A stretch of 64,000 nucleotides of DNA from Nissolia schottii (lineage: Eukaryota; Streptophyta; Magnoliopsida; Fabales; Fabaceae), in assembly GCA_003254905.1 (NCBI GenBank), contig QANU01077392.1, forward strand, positions 340,313 through 404,312, given 5' to 3'. A program made the position numbers and the translations under genes. Of this stretch, positions 12,612-26,305 are shown piece by piece; the first letter of the stretch is position 1; each line of letters starts with the position of its first letter. The notes under the pieces were generated by a model, which saw only the letters and a list, made by a program, of their open reading frames with translations, searched no databases and had not been told where the DNA came from.

Positions 12612-13111
12612 CTGACAAACAACATGAATTTGAAGTGCAATTTTTTCCCCACTAATTAGTCTCATACCAAGAATATGACTAATAACAAGAGGACCCTTTT
12701 AACTATATTAAACTGTAAAATCTCCCAAAGCAATCTATGCAAACAAAACCACACTATCTACTACTACTACTTTTCTAAGACTAGACTCAAAGAGCATTTT
12801 TTTTTTTGGCTAATCTTCGTGGCTGTCCTTAACCCTATATATCTAATGCAATTATAAAAAATCACGCATCACTTTGATTGTGATTTGCCTAAGACCTTCC
12901 TGATCTATATCTTTCGCGAAATTAAAATGATTTTGGCTCTAAATTAGCTGCTGATTTCGGTTTGTCGCCTCTGTTGCTCGAAGAAATCGGCCCCTCTTTA
13001 ATGCATTTTTAAAGAGAGGAGAAAATCTAGAGAGATATATATGGACACGAACATTGTTGAAGCTAAAACTATAACTCTTTCGGGGTTCTGGCTCATGAGT
13101 GAAGAGAGCTT

Positions 13112-13972
13112 TTACACAATGGTGCCAACATAGCCAAATCCTACAATTGAGAAGGTTATGGTCTGAAGGAAGAGGTAGATAAAGTAGTTGTTCTTCCCAT
13201 GCACAAAATCATAGCATCCACACAGGAAGAGGAACACAGCAAATCCCAGCTCCAATACATTAAGTCTGTTCATGTTCAAACAACAATGATTAGAAAAACG
13301 AACATACACATTAGCAAAAACTAAATAAATTAAAACTACTAGAGGGAATTTTTTTCTATCACAAAAATCGAGCAAACAAACATCACATACTTCTTAACTT
13401 TTGTTATAACAAATATCTTCAAAGTAGTAATCATTCTACATGAGAATGTAACTTTTATATCGCAAGTTGCGATATTGTATCACACTGCTTTATTTAGCGA
13501 TAGTACCAGAATGAACCAATAAAAGATACTTCGAATTAATATAATAAAGTATGATTTAGTAATAGTTCAAGGCATTAAGTATATCCTTATAGCTATAATT
13601 TGAGTTCATTCTATAATAATTTTAATTTAATGTCAGCTAAAACCTTCTGTCATGTGCATGTGACGGGACCGTTTTGATTAGGGTAGGAAGCTGCCTATTT
13701 GCAAAATGGAATTAAAAAAGAATTTAGAAGAAATGAGAACCTCTAGTTTTCTGTCAATATAATAGCTTACCTACTCAATAGAATCTTAACTGATAGGAAT
13801 AATAACTAAAAATCAAATTAATCACAAGGAACCACCTAATAGTCAGAGTGCCACATTATTATTTCCTCTACAATCATTAAATTATTGGCCACACAATCTA
13901 AGAATCCTTCATCATAATTCCAGTGTGTATGAATCCAGATTCAATTATTGGCCTAGAGAAAATAACAATAAC

Positions 13973-14023
<51 letters not shown>

Positions 14024-17000
14024 TAAAAAAAACAGGTAACACTGACCTTTCCATAAATTTGGACCTAGTTTTTTTGGTGGCTTTGACTACATTAGTTTTC
14101 TTGGCAGCATCTCCTGATTTGTTCTTATTATTGTTGACAGAGTCTCCAAGTTTTTCAGTAACAACCCATTCATTGGCTCTCCCATATTCTAGCAACCCTA
14201 TAAAAGTTGCCTTGGTACGGTGCAAAGACATCACATTCTCAAATAAGATCCAATAGAACAACAAGTGAATGGACCTGTCAAAAAATTTCCACACAAATTT
14301 TAGAACTAAAAATTAATCGATTAAGGAAAATGCTAGATAAATCAGGAATCAATGTGATTGCCGGAATGATGTAACATTGTTATTGACCATAAGGCAAGTA
14401 ACTTATAAATGTGACATTAGTTTCTGTCACTGACAGTGTATCATTACCATTTGATTAGAATCATAAGATCAAAGATAACAAACAGGCGAATGCAAAAGAA
14501 CGAATCGGACCTTGGTGTTCCGACTGAATTGAGGATGGTGATGATGGAAGGAATATAAACGGCACCCCAAATTGGAACATGAACCTCAGGAACCAAAATT
14601 GTTAGGGGGAGCACAACGCAGTAGAAGATGAAGGTGACCATGTGAGCTATGATCTTCCGAACAAAGAAGAAGCTGTATATGACATACACCTTCTTCCAAA
14701 ACTTCACTTTCTGCGCAAATTAGCATAAAAATAAACGCTGAACATCAAAATATATCCGAAGAAGAAATGTGAGATCAATATACTATACCATGGTTATTAA
14801 AATCGCCATTTAACTCGTAAACTCGTTTCGGGGTAAACTTGGGTGAACTCGCATAAAATCGTGAGTTTACCACAGGTGGAGCTTCTTTTTTTTTTTAAAG
14901 GACAAAACAAGGTTGATGTTGTTGTACATGTTTTTGAGTTTTTAGATTTAGGTCATTTGAGTGTTTTAGAGTTATCATTTACAATTGCGCCTACAATTGT
15001 GCTTCGTCGTGCCATCGTGCTCCGTCGTTACTTGTGCTCCGTCGTGCTTCGTCTCTAATCCATCGTATGTATTTCATCCTTTGCTCAGGGATCTTTCCCA
15101 CCAGAATGCGTGGTCTTTGCATCGCTGTTTGTGCTTTAGTGTTCTGGATTTGAGACATCATCGTCACATACTCGTTTCCTGTGATGTTCAGTAGTCAGTA
15201 CTATGAAACTCGTTGGTATCTTCAGTGTTTATGCTGTTGTGTGTGTCATCTCCTGAATAATTGTGTTCTTGAAGGTTGCAGAAACAAAGGGCATGCCCCT
15301 CGAAATCATCACTGAATTCTCTGCTATCGGCTCGAAGCAGGCTATTTCTGTCAAAAATGAGTGACATTGTTCTTTATATACATTTGCTATGTTAATTGCT
15401 CAACACCGTCTCTCTCTTGTGTTGATAGATTTTGCTTGTCATTAAGTTTATGTGGAAAAAGATATGTTCCAATTCAAACTTATGTATTATGTATGAATTG
15501 AACTTAGAACTCATATGTTTCATCTTTATTTGTGCTTTGTTATGAAGGTAAATATATTTATGAATTTCAAGTTTTATTGTAGCATAATAATTTTTTAAAA
15601 TATTTTTTTAATAATAGGTACACTCATACGAGTTTACGATCCGAGTTTACGAAGGCTCCACGAGTTTACTTAAACTCACGAGTTTGATAACCATAAACTG
15701 TACTATCACCCTCACTTTTCAGAAACATTTATAAATTAATGTATCTATGCATCAATGTATTTGGATACAAAATTATATCCAGATACATTGATTGACGAAT
15801 GTTCCTAAAATGTAAAATTGACAATTATTTTTGAAATGGAAGAAGTACGTAACATATGTGAGTCAAAAGGCTAACCTTGTTTCTTACTATCTCCATCACC
15901 ATTTTCCGGAAGAGATTAGCAGGACCACAGGACCATCTGTGCTGCTGGAATCTGAAGGCTCTCAAAGTACTTGGAAGCTCACTTTTCGCCTGCAAAAATG
16001 GTTCATGTTTTCCAATTTAAAACAAAACACCACTGCTATGTGTGTGATACTGATAACTGATAAAATTGTAATAATAAACACCATAGTTAGAATAGCGGAC
16101 AAAAATTTGCTAGATAGTCATAATTTTGGTTACAATTTATTTGCCGGAATGATGTGCCGTACTTATTGATTCTTAAATAAGTAAAGAGATTGTACTACTT
16201 TATTCTATCCTATGACCATTTACGTTTTCATAAATAAAAATGACATTTTTTTTTCCATGTTGTGTAGGAAAGTATGAGAAATTTATGGATGCCATTAGAG
16301 CTGATCCATTTGTTAAGTGACAACGTGGCAATTTCATGAAAAATGGTTAGACGATGCAAAATATCATTGGCCCACAAAACTGAAATGCCAAATGATAAAT
16401 AGAATAGAATAAAAGAAAACGTTGTATTCTAAGAGCACTTAAAAATTTTTTAACGTAGTATTACTCTAAGAAAGAGTTGTTTCTTATTTTGTTCCATTGA
16501 ATTTCTCACACATCAGCATTGTGAAGTAGCATCACAGATACCACAAACGTGAAAGAAATCTAATAAAACAAAGCAAGAAGAAGCTTTTGCTCTCTTAGCA
16601 TGTAAGAATTTTGTTCATATCTCCATTCATTGATTAACTTTGGAAGTAGTAGAAATCAAATAACACTGACTTGGAGATCCCCAAGGTACAAGAATTTCCA
16701 GCCCCTAAGACTGGCACGAACAGCAAGGTCCATATCTTCCACTGTGGTCCTGTCTTTCCACCCTCCTGCTTCATTGATAGCAGCTATTCTCCATACACCA
16801 GCTGTCCCTGCATTATTTAGGTTCCACAACACCAACCTATTCTTAATATTATTACTCATTACATTAATTTAGCTATGTTATTATATATGTAGCATTCTGT
16901 GACAAAATTGCAGCACTGCACTTGCTTTACAAGACTAAAAGGAAAGTAAGTGAATTAATTTATTATTACCGTTGAAACCAAAGAAAGCATGAGTGGCTGA

Positions 17001-20000
17001 CCCAACTTCTTGCTCCACAGTGAAATGGTAATCCAGAGACATCTCTTGCATTCTTGTCAACAAACACTCATTCGCATTCACTGTCACACAAAATCCACAC
17101 TTGGTTGCTTGCAATTTCTTCAATTCAATTCAAAGAAGGCGGGAGAAAAAATGCAATTTATGAACATTTAAATTCACCTTCTAACATTTCATAATAATTC
17201 ATGTCAATCCTTAAATAACTAATCTATTCTTGTCGGTGAAGGGGAGAAAATGAGTGTCATTAAGTTATTTTAAAGATTGGTTTACACAATTATAATTTAG
17301 GGTCAATTTACATGTTTTTAACATTCTTCTGGTAAATTGTAAGGGAGTAAATTACACTATAGCTTATGAGTATAATTTTTAAATTAGTAAATATAACATG
17401 GCTATTTTACTCAAATTAAAAATACGGAAGAAGAAAACACAAATACTAACTACCCAACAAAGTACATTGTGAAGTTGGTTAAGGAAGGAGAATAGGTGAA
17501 GTTGAAGTGTCGGCAGCAAGGAAGGGGGTAAGGTCCACCATTAGCCACATGGTACTTACCACACTTTTACTCTCTCTTTTTTTAATTTATTTTTTTATCC
17601 AAAACCAAAAAAAAAAAGGTGCAAAATCACGCGGGAAGTGGGCTTGCTTGGGTTTGGATTTGGAACTTTGAAGTTTGGCATTTATGAATGTACCAACAAA
17701 AGAAGNTATATATATATATATATATATATAAAGTGATGCCGTCATTCAATCTGTGGCATTTTAACTCAGCTGGCTTGGCAATTACTACTAAAGAAGAAGA
17801 GAAGTACAAGTAGAAGTAGGTGACTTTATTTGTTTCTTCTAATTCTCATATCCTATTCTGCTGTTCACTTTTTAATTAGTAGTTTCTTTTCTTCATATTT
17901 CACTTTTTTTTAATTTATTTACTCTTTTGAGTGGGGACAAGACCGTGAAGGGGAACAAGCGTCACAACAAGGGTGGCTCGTTAGTGGTCCCCACCCGTGA
18001 TTGAAGGGTGGGTTTGTTTCCGTGGGCCCCCCACCTTCCCCCTTGTTGGGCTAACCCCCCGTCAACTCAAGATAAAGTGAAAAAAAGTAAAAAGTCCTCA
18101 CCACACAAAAATCAAAACAAAAAATATAACAAAATTTTATTTCATTAAAGAAAAAAAAACTAGATAATTATTATACGTCACCGACAATACGAATATGCAA
18201 ATTCAGTAAAAAAAAAAAATGTTACATGTTGAAGAAGTCAAAACGAGTACTAAAACCAAGGTGAAGTAAAGTAAATTACTCAAAGTTCATTAAAATATGA
18301 CTACTAGTAGCTAGTTTAAGCTGAGTGAATTTTGTTACGATAATAAAGTTCTTCCAATAATATTTATTTAATTCACAATATTTTTAAATACAAGACTGTA
18401 TAAACTTATAGTGCAATGCAAAGTAATATCAAATTACTTAGAGTAACCAATAATTATTTATTGAAGAGAATTTAATTGAATGAAGTTAAATTTTTGTTTG
18501 TAACTCCGAAATCATAATCATTTGGACAAAAATGAATAGATTATAATTTTCACTATTGCAAAAGAATTATTAGTAAAATGTAATTGATTTGACACACTAT
18601 ACATGACAGATATTAAGGTCTTTGCATCCCAAGAACCAAACATGAAGGCTTACCAAATCTCCAACGTGCTTGAACAAGAGCCATGTCAGGGTTGCCAACC
18701 AAGAAAGGAATGGCTCTCCTCAAGAAATCAGGCTCTGGCCTGAAATCTGCATCAAAGATTGCCACGTACTCACAGTGTTTCACGTAATTACGCTTTAGCC
18801 CTTCTTTCAATGCCCCTGCTTTGTAACCAGTTCTGTTCTCTCTTATTTGGTACGTTATGTTTATGCCTTTACTCGCCCATCTCTGGCATTCCATCTCCAC
18901 CATTTGCTGCCAACAATAAAACTTACATTAATTTGGTATTTAATTTTGTATTTAACTTGCATTTAAACATAAGATAAGAACACTCATTAAGGTTGGCTAT
19001 TGACTATTGACTCATTTACTACCAAGCAAAACGCAATATCATAAATGCATGCTATTCTTCCATGCGTTGAAAGAAAGACAAAGAAATTGGATGTGTCAAT
19101 TTTGGAATTTGGAAAGATGAGAATGAGTACCATGCCTAATGCCATTCACAAAAATAGCACCTCACAAAAATAGCACCTCTCGGAAAGAAAAAAAAAAAAG
19201 TTAGTACTCTTTTGTTCTCTTGGGACTTGAAAAGTTGAAATCATATATGGAACGGTAAAAAGCATACGCACGCCAGTTAGCATTCCAATCTTAGAAGTTG
19301 AAACATATGTTAAAAGGTGAAGAGAGTTTAAAAGAAAAGAAAAAAAACAAAGTGCCTTATCTTAAAAAAACTAAAATAAAAATATTTTATTAGTAAAGTT
19401 TTTAATATATTAAATGTGTTAAAAATGATTAAATCTTTTTATTTTAAATCTGTTAAAGTAAAGAAAACTTCCAACCCAAACAAAAGAAAACCCATATAAA
19501 GAAAGAAAAGTTAAAAGTAATTAAAACAGCCATTGAGTAGCTCTTTATTAGCATTTATTTATCTATTTATGGTCTTGATGAGATTACCATCGCAGTCTTT
19601 ATTGTTATTACTTATTAGGATCCCAACTGAATTAAACTAAAGTAAAAAATAAATAAATAAATAAAATAAAAGGGAAAGAAAAAAGAATTGTAATGAATGA
19701 CAAGTCGTTGAGAGGTTTACCTTGATGGAAGGGTCAGTAGAATCATCTAAGACTTGGATCACGAGACGATCAGCAGGCCATGATAGATTACAAGCTGCTC
19801 CAATCGACACCTTGTACACCTAACCCACACAAACAAAATCATCAACAACAAACACAAAAACCAATCAACCAAAATGCACAATAATTAAGCCCCCATCTCA
19901 AGAGAAATCTTTCATTGGTCATCCTCATCCTACAGCGTTATATAAAATATATTTGAACTTTCAATTTTTAAGTCAAAATTTACTACTTAAAATTAAAATG

Positions 20001-20506
20001 ACCTTCAATTACATCCTGCATATGGATTTCTCATGAACCCGCGGCTAAAACAGAACACACCAATAAATAGGTTGTGTTCCCTCAAATAAGTATGAGTCAG
20101 CATAATGTCTTATATAAAATGAAATTAAATAACACAAACTTAGATAAAAAAAAATCTGACACACTCACTCACTCACCTCTTTTTCGTTGAACATCGGAAT
20201 CTGAACGAGCACAACAGGGAAATTGGAGCTCCCCAATTCAACATCGTCCTGAATAGGGTCGTACCTATACCTCTGCTCTGGCTTCTTCCAGAAAAGCTTC
20301 ACCAGGATTATGACCACGCCCATGTAGAGCCTCTCCATGAACAGCATCAGCGACATTGCAAGGCAGACGTAGACGCCTAGGTTGAGCAGAGGCACTATCA
20401 GCGGCGCCTTCATCAAATCCCAAATCATGCCGATTTGCCCCGCGATGTCGTAGCTCACTCCTTGGATTGAGTCGGGGATAAAGAACTTTGGTTGTGAATC
20501 CGCCAT
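13112..20506 (-). CDS. CSLA: Glucomannan 4-beta-mannosyltransferase (cellulose synthase-like A)
   Basis: Golgi GT2 enzyme that polymerises GDP-mannose (and GDP-glucose) into the (gluco)mannan backbone. Nine exons: 20177-20506, 19721-19819, 18654-18906, 16970-17080, 16671-16807, 15876-15989, 14511-14710, 14047-14274 and 13112-13265. All have GT/AG junctions and fit in phase to give 541 residues, the usual CSLA size. An N-terminal membrane region covers about residues 30-75. The catalytic motifs follow: DDS (about 135), DAD (195-197), VED (287-289) and QQHRW (325-329). Several C-terminal membrane spans follow residue 350, with a Lys-rich loop (NNNKNKSG) between them. A TATAAA lies about 425 bp upstream of the start. 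Intron 6 holds a transposon. It is closest in feel to the CSLA9/CSLA2 group, but I cannot assign a member. Confidence 0.96.
13962..14020. repeat. (TAA)n microsatellite
   Basis: A run of about 17 TAA units preceded by AACAATAACAAT, in the last intron of the CSLA gene, about 25 bp from the exon 8 donor side. Confidence 0.95.
14789..15695. mobile_element. hAT-like non-autonomous element in CSLA intron 6
   Basis: The element starts CATGGTTATTAAA and ends TTTGATAACCATA, an imperfect terminal inverted repeat. It is flanked by TACTATAC (14781-14788) and AACTGTAC (15696-15703), which agree at 6 of 8 positions, so this looks like an aged 8-bp target duplication. Both ends carry several copies of a subterminal motif around CGAGTTTAC, in both orientations, as expected for hAT transposase binding sites. 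No transposase is present. It fills 907 of the 1165 bp of the intron and contains a captured host-gene fragment (15070-15364). The related element at 25087-25652 supports the boundaries. Confidence 0.75.
15070..15364 (+). pseudogene. Captured C-terminal fragment of a tonoplast monosaccharide transporter (TMT/MSSP)
   Basis: Translation on the plus strand gives, in one frame, [19 protein letters not shown], then ALVFWI, a stop (TGA 15151-15153), and [14 protein letters not shown]. After a one-base frame shift near 15196-15202 it continues [13 protein letters not shown], a stop (TGA 15254-15256), [20 protein letters not shown], then [15 protein letters not shown] and the natural stop at 15362-15364. 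This is the last part of a sugar-porter MFS protein, including the PETKG-type signature (here AETKG) and the TMT-style tail. Two premature stops and a shift show it is dead. It lies antisense to CSLA and wholly inside the hAT-like element. The assignment to TMT rather than another sugar transporter is from memory of the family. Confidence 0.85.
17705..17730. repeat. (TA)n microsatellite with one unresolved base
   Basis: About 12 TA units in CSLA intron 3, preceded by a single N at 17706, probably an assembly ambiguity. Confidence 0.9.
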
Positions 20507-20929
20507 TTTTGTTTTTTTGGGTGTAAAAGGGAAGATTTTGACGATTGCCCTTTTTTTTCAATGTAAGGGAATGAAGTGAAAAATGGTGAAAGGAAAATGT
20601 GGGTTTGAAGGAAAGGGAACTTTTTATTTTACGATGTAGATCTCTGTTTCTTTCTCTGTCTCTGGTTCTATAAATGGAAAAGAGAAAAGGGATTTTTTTT
20701 TTTTTTTTTGCTTTTGCTTTTCTGTGAATGTTGTGAAAGGGAAGAAGCTGCTTTGGCAACTGGTGGCAGACGAATTGAGAGAATTGAATGAATGAATGGG
20801 TTCTTTCTTCGCTATGTTTGTAGCGAAGTGAAGAGTGAGACAGAGAAGAACAGAGGCATTCTCTGGAACAGAGTGTGTGGAGAAGAGAAAGAGAGAGGGA
20901 GCAATAAATGGAGAGATAAAGGGGCTACC

Positions 20930-20935
20930 TTTATA
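20930..20935 (-). promoter_or_regulatory. Candidate TATA box of CSLA
   Basis: TATAAA on the minus strand, about 425 bp upstream of the CSLA start codon. It precedes a leader rich in CT/GA runs. Placement would give a leader of roughly 390 bases. Confidence 0.45.
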
Positions 20936-23900
20936 GTCAGATTTTTGAGACAGATTTTTCCCTTTTTTTCCCGTCTGATTTTTTTTTTAATTTATTAAAG
21001 AAAAATGATGGAAAACCAAATTGATACGTAGAATTGTGTTATTCGGACAAATTTGGTGTAAGCCATTATGCATAGAGTTCTGCGGAGTCTCATCGAATGA
21101 AGGATGGAACATCAACTAGTATCCAAATTATTCTCGTGGAGAAAAAAATTCTCTAACGTAATAATTTTATTTTAAATTTTAAAATGAATATTTCTATTAT
21201 TAGATCATTAAAGTAAAGATGAATTTTACTATTTATTTTAATAATTTAATGGTGAAAACATATTTTATCATATAAAATAAAATTATCACTTTAAAAGAAA
21301 ATTTGAATACAAGAATTACACACCATCACAAATAAATAAAGTATTCATTAATATTTTTATTATATAGTGATTGTGATTGATTTGTACCGAATTTAGATTT
21401 ATTATTTATTATATGCTTATAAAATGGGCTTAATCATACCATTTTCATAAAGATTGAATAAACTTAATTCAAAATATATAAAAAGTATTCGATTATGTTT
21501 CCTCCTATTTCTTGCTTTTCTTACTATTTTAATTTTAACAAATACAATATCAATCCGGGATAGAAAATTCTTAAGTGAGGTTTTTTTTAATATGAAGTTA
21601 AGTGTGATTTTTTATTATTAATTGAAGACGTGGGACTTATACATGACATAAATAACATTTTTAATGATGATAAATGATCATATTTGACTTTATGACAAGA
21701 AACTTATGTAAAATTATTCATTTTTATCAATCGATAATGCATCCATACTATTAAGAGAAATGATTGAGACTTCTAACACATTAGTCTAATTATTATCTTA
21801 ACAACTTATGCTCGTGACACTTGATAACAATATTAATTTTTATTATGACAATTTTATCCTCAAAATTGTCATGTGTCCTTATGAAATTGTGAGGAGAATA
21901 ATTAAACTAAAGAACTATAACTCTTAAAGCATTTCTCAACTGTTGTATAACTAAATTCATAAGTATAGTTGTGTGGGAAAAGGAGTAAAACCGAGACAGT
22001 CACAATCTCATATATCGGAAAATAGTAAATACTCACAAACCACCCCAATTTCAATTATGGAAAGCGCCATCAGAAATTTGCATACTAATTAAGCATCTTG
22101 TATTGCTTGCAAGGTTTTCTTTCATTAAAAATTATACTAGATTTGATTTATTTGTTTTGTTTGACTAGATTTATTGTTTTTTAACACGACTAGGGTGTCT
22201 ATTATTGAGAGTTTAGACCCTTTGTTAACTTGTAGGCATATTTAAGGGTAAGACAATTGACTCAAAAATTTAAAGTTGTTTCATACTTAAAATTAAAAAT
22301 TAAATCTCTGACATCTAATTAAAGAAGGATTATTTCACGTAACTACACACCCATATTGTACTAGATTTAATTTTGATATACGGTTAGTATAATTTTTTTT
22401 TAATCTATATATCTAATTATTATATTTATTATATGACATCTAATTAATCCTCTTTCATTACTTGCAAGATCTCTCATAAAAAAAATATATAGATATTTTA
22501 AAAGTCAAATATATTGCGTTATAAGTTAACAATATTAAATACTTTGCACATATCAAAATTATTCTCTTTTAATACTATCAGTGAACTTATAGACCTATGA
22601 AATATTAAATTAGTTGTCACTATTGAACGTAATAACAACGTAAAAGTATGTGAAAAATAGAAATATTATAAATGAACGACCATGTAAAGTGGTGATTTTT
22701 CTAGGGTAATATTATGCGTTGCAAAAACTACTGAGAAAATGTGAAAGAGGAAGAGATGCATTAGTTGAAAAAATATGAAGAACGTTAAAGAGGGAACAAG
22801 GCAGGTAAGAAATGGTGTTAGCGGTTAACAATCACATTTGAAAACTGCAGGTAATAGTGGAGTACTTAAAATTTGAGTATACATTTTAACTCATAAATAT
22901 ATTGATTAATTAAAATATTTTAAGGGCAAGATGATAAGTAAGGTTGAACACTAAAAGATAGCTTTTTCTTGGAATACTTTTTATGTAATTGTATAGATAT
23001 CAAAAGAATAAGAAGTGCCATTAGAAAAAGAAAGATTTTAAATTTTTTTATTCATTAAATGCATTCAAAACAACCATCTATTTTTTTGCTTTATTATAAG
23101 ATTCTTTTAGCAAAACTTTTATTATATTACTTTAAGACACTTTTTTTTTTACAAATTTCACATCGATCTCAAGGTTTATTTATTTTTTTAATGATGTCAC
23201 ACACACACACACACATATATTTAGCCACATGCAATTTTATCAAAGAACATTGTATTATTAAATGCAATTCGTGAATGTAATTTTGTCTATTAAAAGAATT
23301 TTGTCCCATCTACTAATAAGTGTCTTTTAGGGTGTGTTCGCTAGTTGAATTTTGAAGGAAAAGAAAAAGGTTTATGGGACTAAGTCATGATTTGTAAACA
23401 GATTAAGAAATAATTAATATTACAAAAATACATAAAAGTTTTGCATTAATTTGACAAAATAATCCTTTCGATTTTTCTCAAATTCTCTCTCTAGCATCAT
23501 TATTAAATAAGGGTAAAATTGGAACAAAATAATTAATATCTTAAAATCCTAAAATGACATATATTTGTGAATTTTTTCTTCTAAAAAAAACGTTTATTAG
23601 TGGACGAAAGGAATTTAATAACTCTTCATTTTTCAATTATGCATGTGTCTTATAAGAAAATGATTGAAAAAAAATCTCAAAATTAAAAAAGTTTAAAAGT
23701 ATTTTACAAAATTATTCTATTAATCTCTTCCTTTCCATTTGTTCTCATTTACTATCTTCTCTCTTCCATTATCTTCATTTAATAGGGGTGTATTAGAAAA
23801 AAAGTAATTAACACGTTGCCAAAAAAAAATTGTCTAAATTATCTGTCACTCATTTTTCAAGATGGTATTTTCATTTCATAATGCTAGTCCCTTTCATCTT

Positions 23901-25086
23901 TTTAGGTTTATTCATAATTCAATATATTTGTACATAAATTATGTCTAGGTAAATTGAATTATAAATGAATCTAAAAATGTGAAATAGACTAACATTATAG
24001 AACGAAATGAGTAAAATTTATTACTATTTTTTTAATCGTACTCCTAATTAAATAATTTTTTTCATCATGAAATACTCCAACCAAATTAAATAAAGATATT
24101 TTAATAAATTTACTCCTTAAATCAATATTGATTTTAGGTTTTCTAATATCCATGTATTTAATTAAGGTGATAAATAATTAAAAACAGAAAAAGTAATGTC
24201 TAGTTTTTAAAAATTGATAGTTATTTATGGAAGAACAAATTTTCAAAGTAATTATTCGATTGAAAATAGAGGGAGTATCAAGATTTTTTTTGTTAATTTA
24301 ATTTTTGTGCTTGTCCAATGTGAACAATTAAATTGAAACATAATGAATATATTATATGATTTTATTAATAAATATTTTAAGAACACTTATTAAAAGTTTT
24401 AAACTAAAAATATTTTATATTTTTAATGGTTCAATACATTAAAATGTTAAAATTTATTTCAGTAAAAAAAAATTCCTTTTAATATTCTTAATAAGTGTCA
24501 CATGAACTCTGGTTAACACGACCCTATATTGTAGGTTGAGAATCTCAAACTTTCTATCACAATTAAGATGAACCCATATGGTCATGGATTGTGTAAGTTA
24601 CCATAAGCCTAATTATGGAGTCGTATAAATGAAAAAGTTACATTAATAAAGATGGTGCCCACAATTAATATGAATTTATTGTTGGTATAACATTTAATAT
24701 GAATTGATTGGGAGGAAAGACTTTCCTTCAAATTCATGTCCCGTAAATGGAAAAATGGGTGATCAATTTACCAAAAATTAATAATGGAGTGTTCAAATCC
24801 CTTTTTCCTATATCTATTTGGGTGCTAAGCATGTATATTTTCTTAACTAATGCTCTTAGGACACTTGTTAACAAAATTCTATCTATTTATGGATTTGTGT
24901 CTAATGTGCGATTTTACCCAATAGATGGCAGTAGCCGTGATAACTATAATGGCTGCGATTTAATCACTTTTACTAAAGTGTTAGCACGTGATTGGATGGT
25001 AATATAAAAAAAATTACATGAATATAAATTATTATTTCTTAGTCACACTTTTAACCTAAAATATATCTCATGTATTTTGTTTTAAC
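20936..25086. other. Intergenic, no gene seen
   Basis: Very AT-rich DNA with many short direct and inverted A/T motifs and a short (CA)n run near 23199. A trailing MITE-like end (AGAGGGAGTAT near 24268) suggests another degraded Stowaway-like copy. No coding region is supported. Confidence 0.55.
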
Positions 25087-25652
25087 CATGGTTGTTAAAC
25101 TTTTGAATTAACTCGTAAACTCTTACGAGTTTACGATTTTACTACACAAAACTAGTTAACACTTATGTAAACTCTTTTTTGATAAACTTGTACGAGTTTA
25201 AGTAAACTCTTGATTCTACTAGCGAGTTTACGAGTTAAAATCTACCTACGAGTTTACAAGTTTACGTCAAAATGTACAAATTTTGTAACTTTGTTAGATA
25301 CTTACCTAACTTTGTTTATATTAGATAATGTATATTGAGTTTATTTAGCTAATTTGATATATTTATCATAATTGAGCCATGTTTTATTGAACTATAAAAT
25401 AATACTGAATAAAGTGTGACATAACTATTAAGTGTCATGCATTAAGGTGTATTTTATGATATTTCTTTCATTAATTTAATTTAAAGCTAACATTATTCAA
25501 TTTTAATTATAAATACAATATTTAATCAAGTTTAGTTCCTAATTATATTGTTTATATCATATTTTTTTACGTATGTAAACTCACACGAGTTTACAATCCG
25601 AGTTTGCTGAGACTACACGAGTTTACTTAAACTCTCGAGTTTGACAACTTTG
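25087..25652. mobile_element. hAT-like non-autonomous element, same family as the CSLA-intron copy
   Basis: The ends are CATGGTTGTTAAACTT and, at the right, AGTTTGACAACTTTG, an imperfect terminal inverted repeat. It is flanked by a perfect 8-bp target duplication GTTTTAAC (25079-25086 and 25653-25660). Many ACGAGTTTAC motifs lie near both ends in both orientations. It is 566 bp long, has no coding capacity and carries no captured transporter fragment. Confidence 0.85.
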
Positions 25653-26016
25653 GTTTTAACTATTCAAAATCAAACACTACACATATCAAGACAAACAAAA
25701 AATATATTGATAGATACATAAAATAGTATAAATTGACAACATTATCTTTATATAAAAGACAAATTTTATTTCCAATACAGTTATTACTTTTTTCACAATT
25801 ACTATACTAATAATTGTTCTACTACAACTAAGGGTATGAATGGAAAAAAAAAGTAATTGCACATAGATATTATAAATAAACAAATATTTTTTAAATCCTA
25901 AAAAAATTGAAAATAGACAATTAAAATGGAACGAAGTGAGTATTAACTTTAAAAATCATTCTAAAGCTTTTGACTAAAATTTTTAAATGTAATTTTTTTA
26001 GGCTAACAAATTTTAA

Positions 26017-26305
26017 TACTCTCTCCATCTCATATTAGTTGTCTAATTTTTCTTTTACACGAGTATTAAGAAAATTATTAAAAAATGTGAAATCAAGAAA
26101 AAGTTTATAGTATTTTACTTAATTACCTTTATTTTATAATGTAAGTGATTAGAGTTATTACAATAGGTAAATATGAGAGAGAGAGTGAGAGTTTGTTTAA
26201 TAGAAGTATATTAAAAAAATTAATATTATCTAAATTTAGTAAGAGAATAAGTATTTTAAATAATAATAAAATAAGAATATGGACAACTAATATTTTTTTT
26301 TATAA
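26017..26305. mobile_element. Stowaway-like MITE
   Basis: The left end TACTCTCTCCATCTCATATT continues AGTTGTC. The right end contains GGACAACTAATATTTTTTTT, its inverted match. The interior (GTATTAAGAAAAT, ATTTTACTTAATTA, GAGTTATTACA) matches the element at 31652-31945. No coding capacity. Confidence 0.7.

Noticed and set aside
17935..18060. GC-richer patch in CSLA intron 3 as an internal exon or promoter
   Set aside because: No phase-compatible open frame with splice sites, and the CSLA protein is complete without it.
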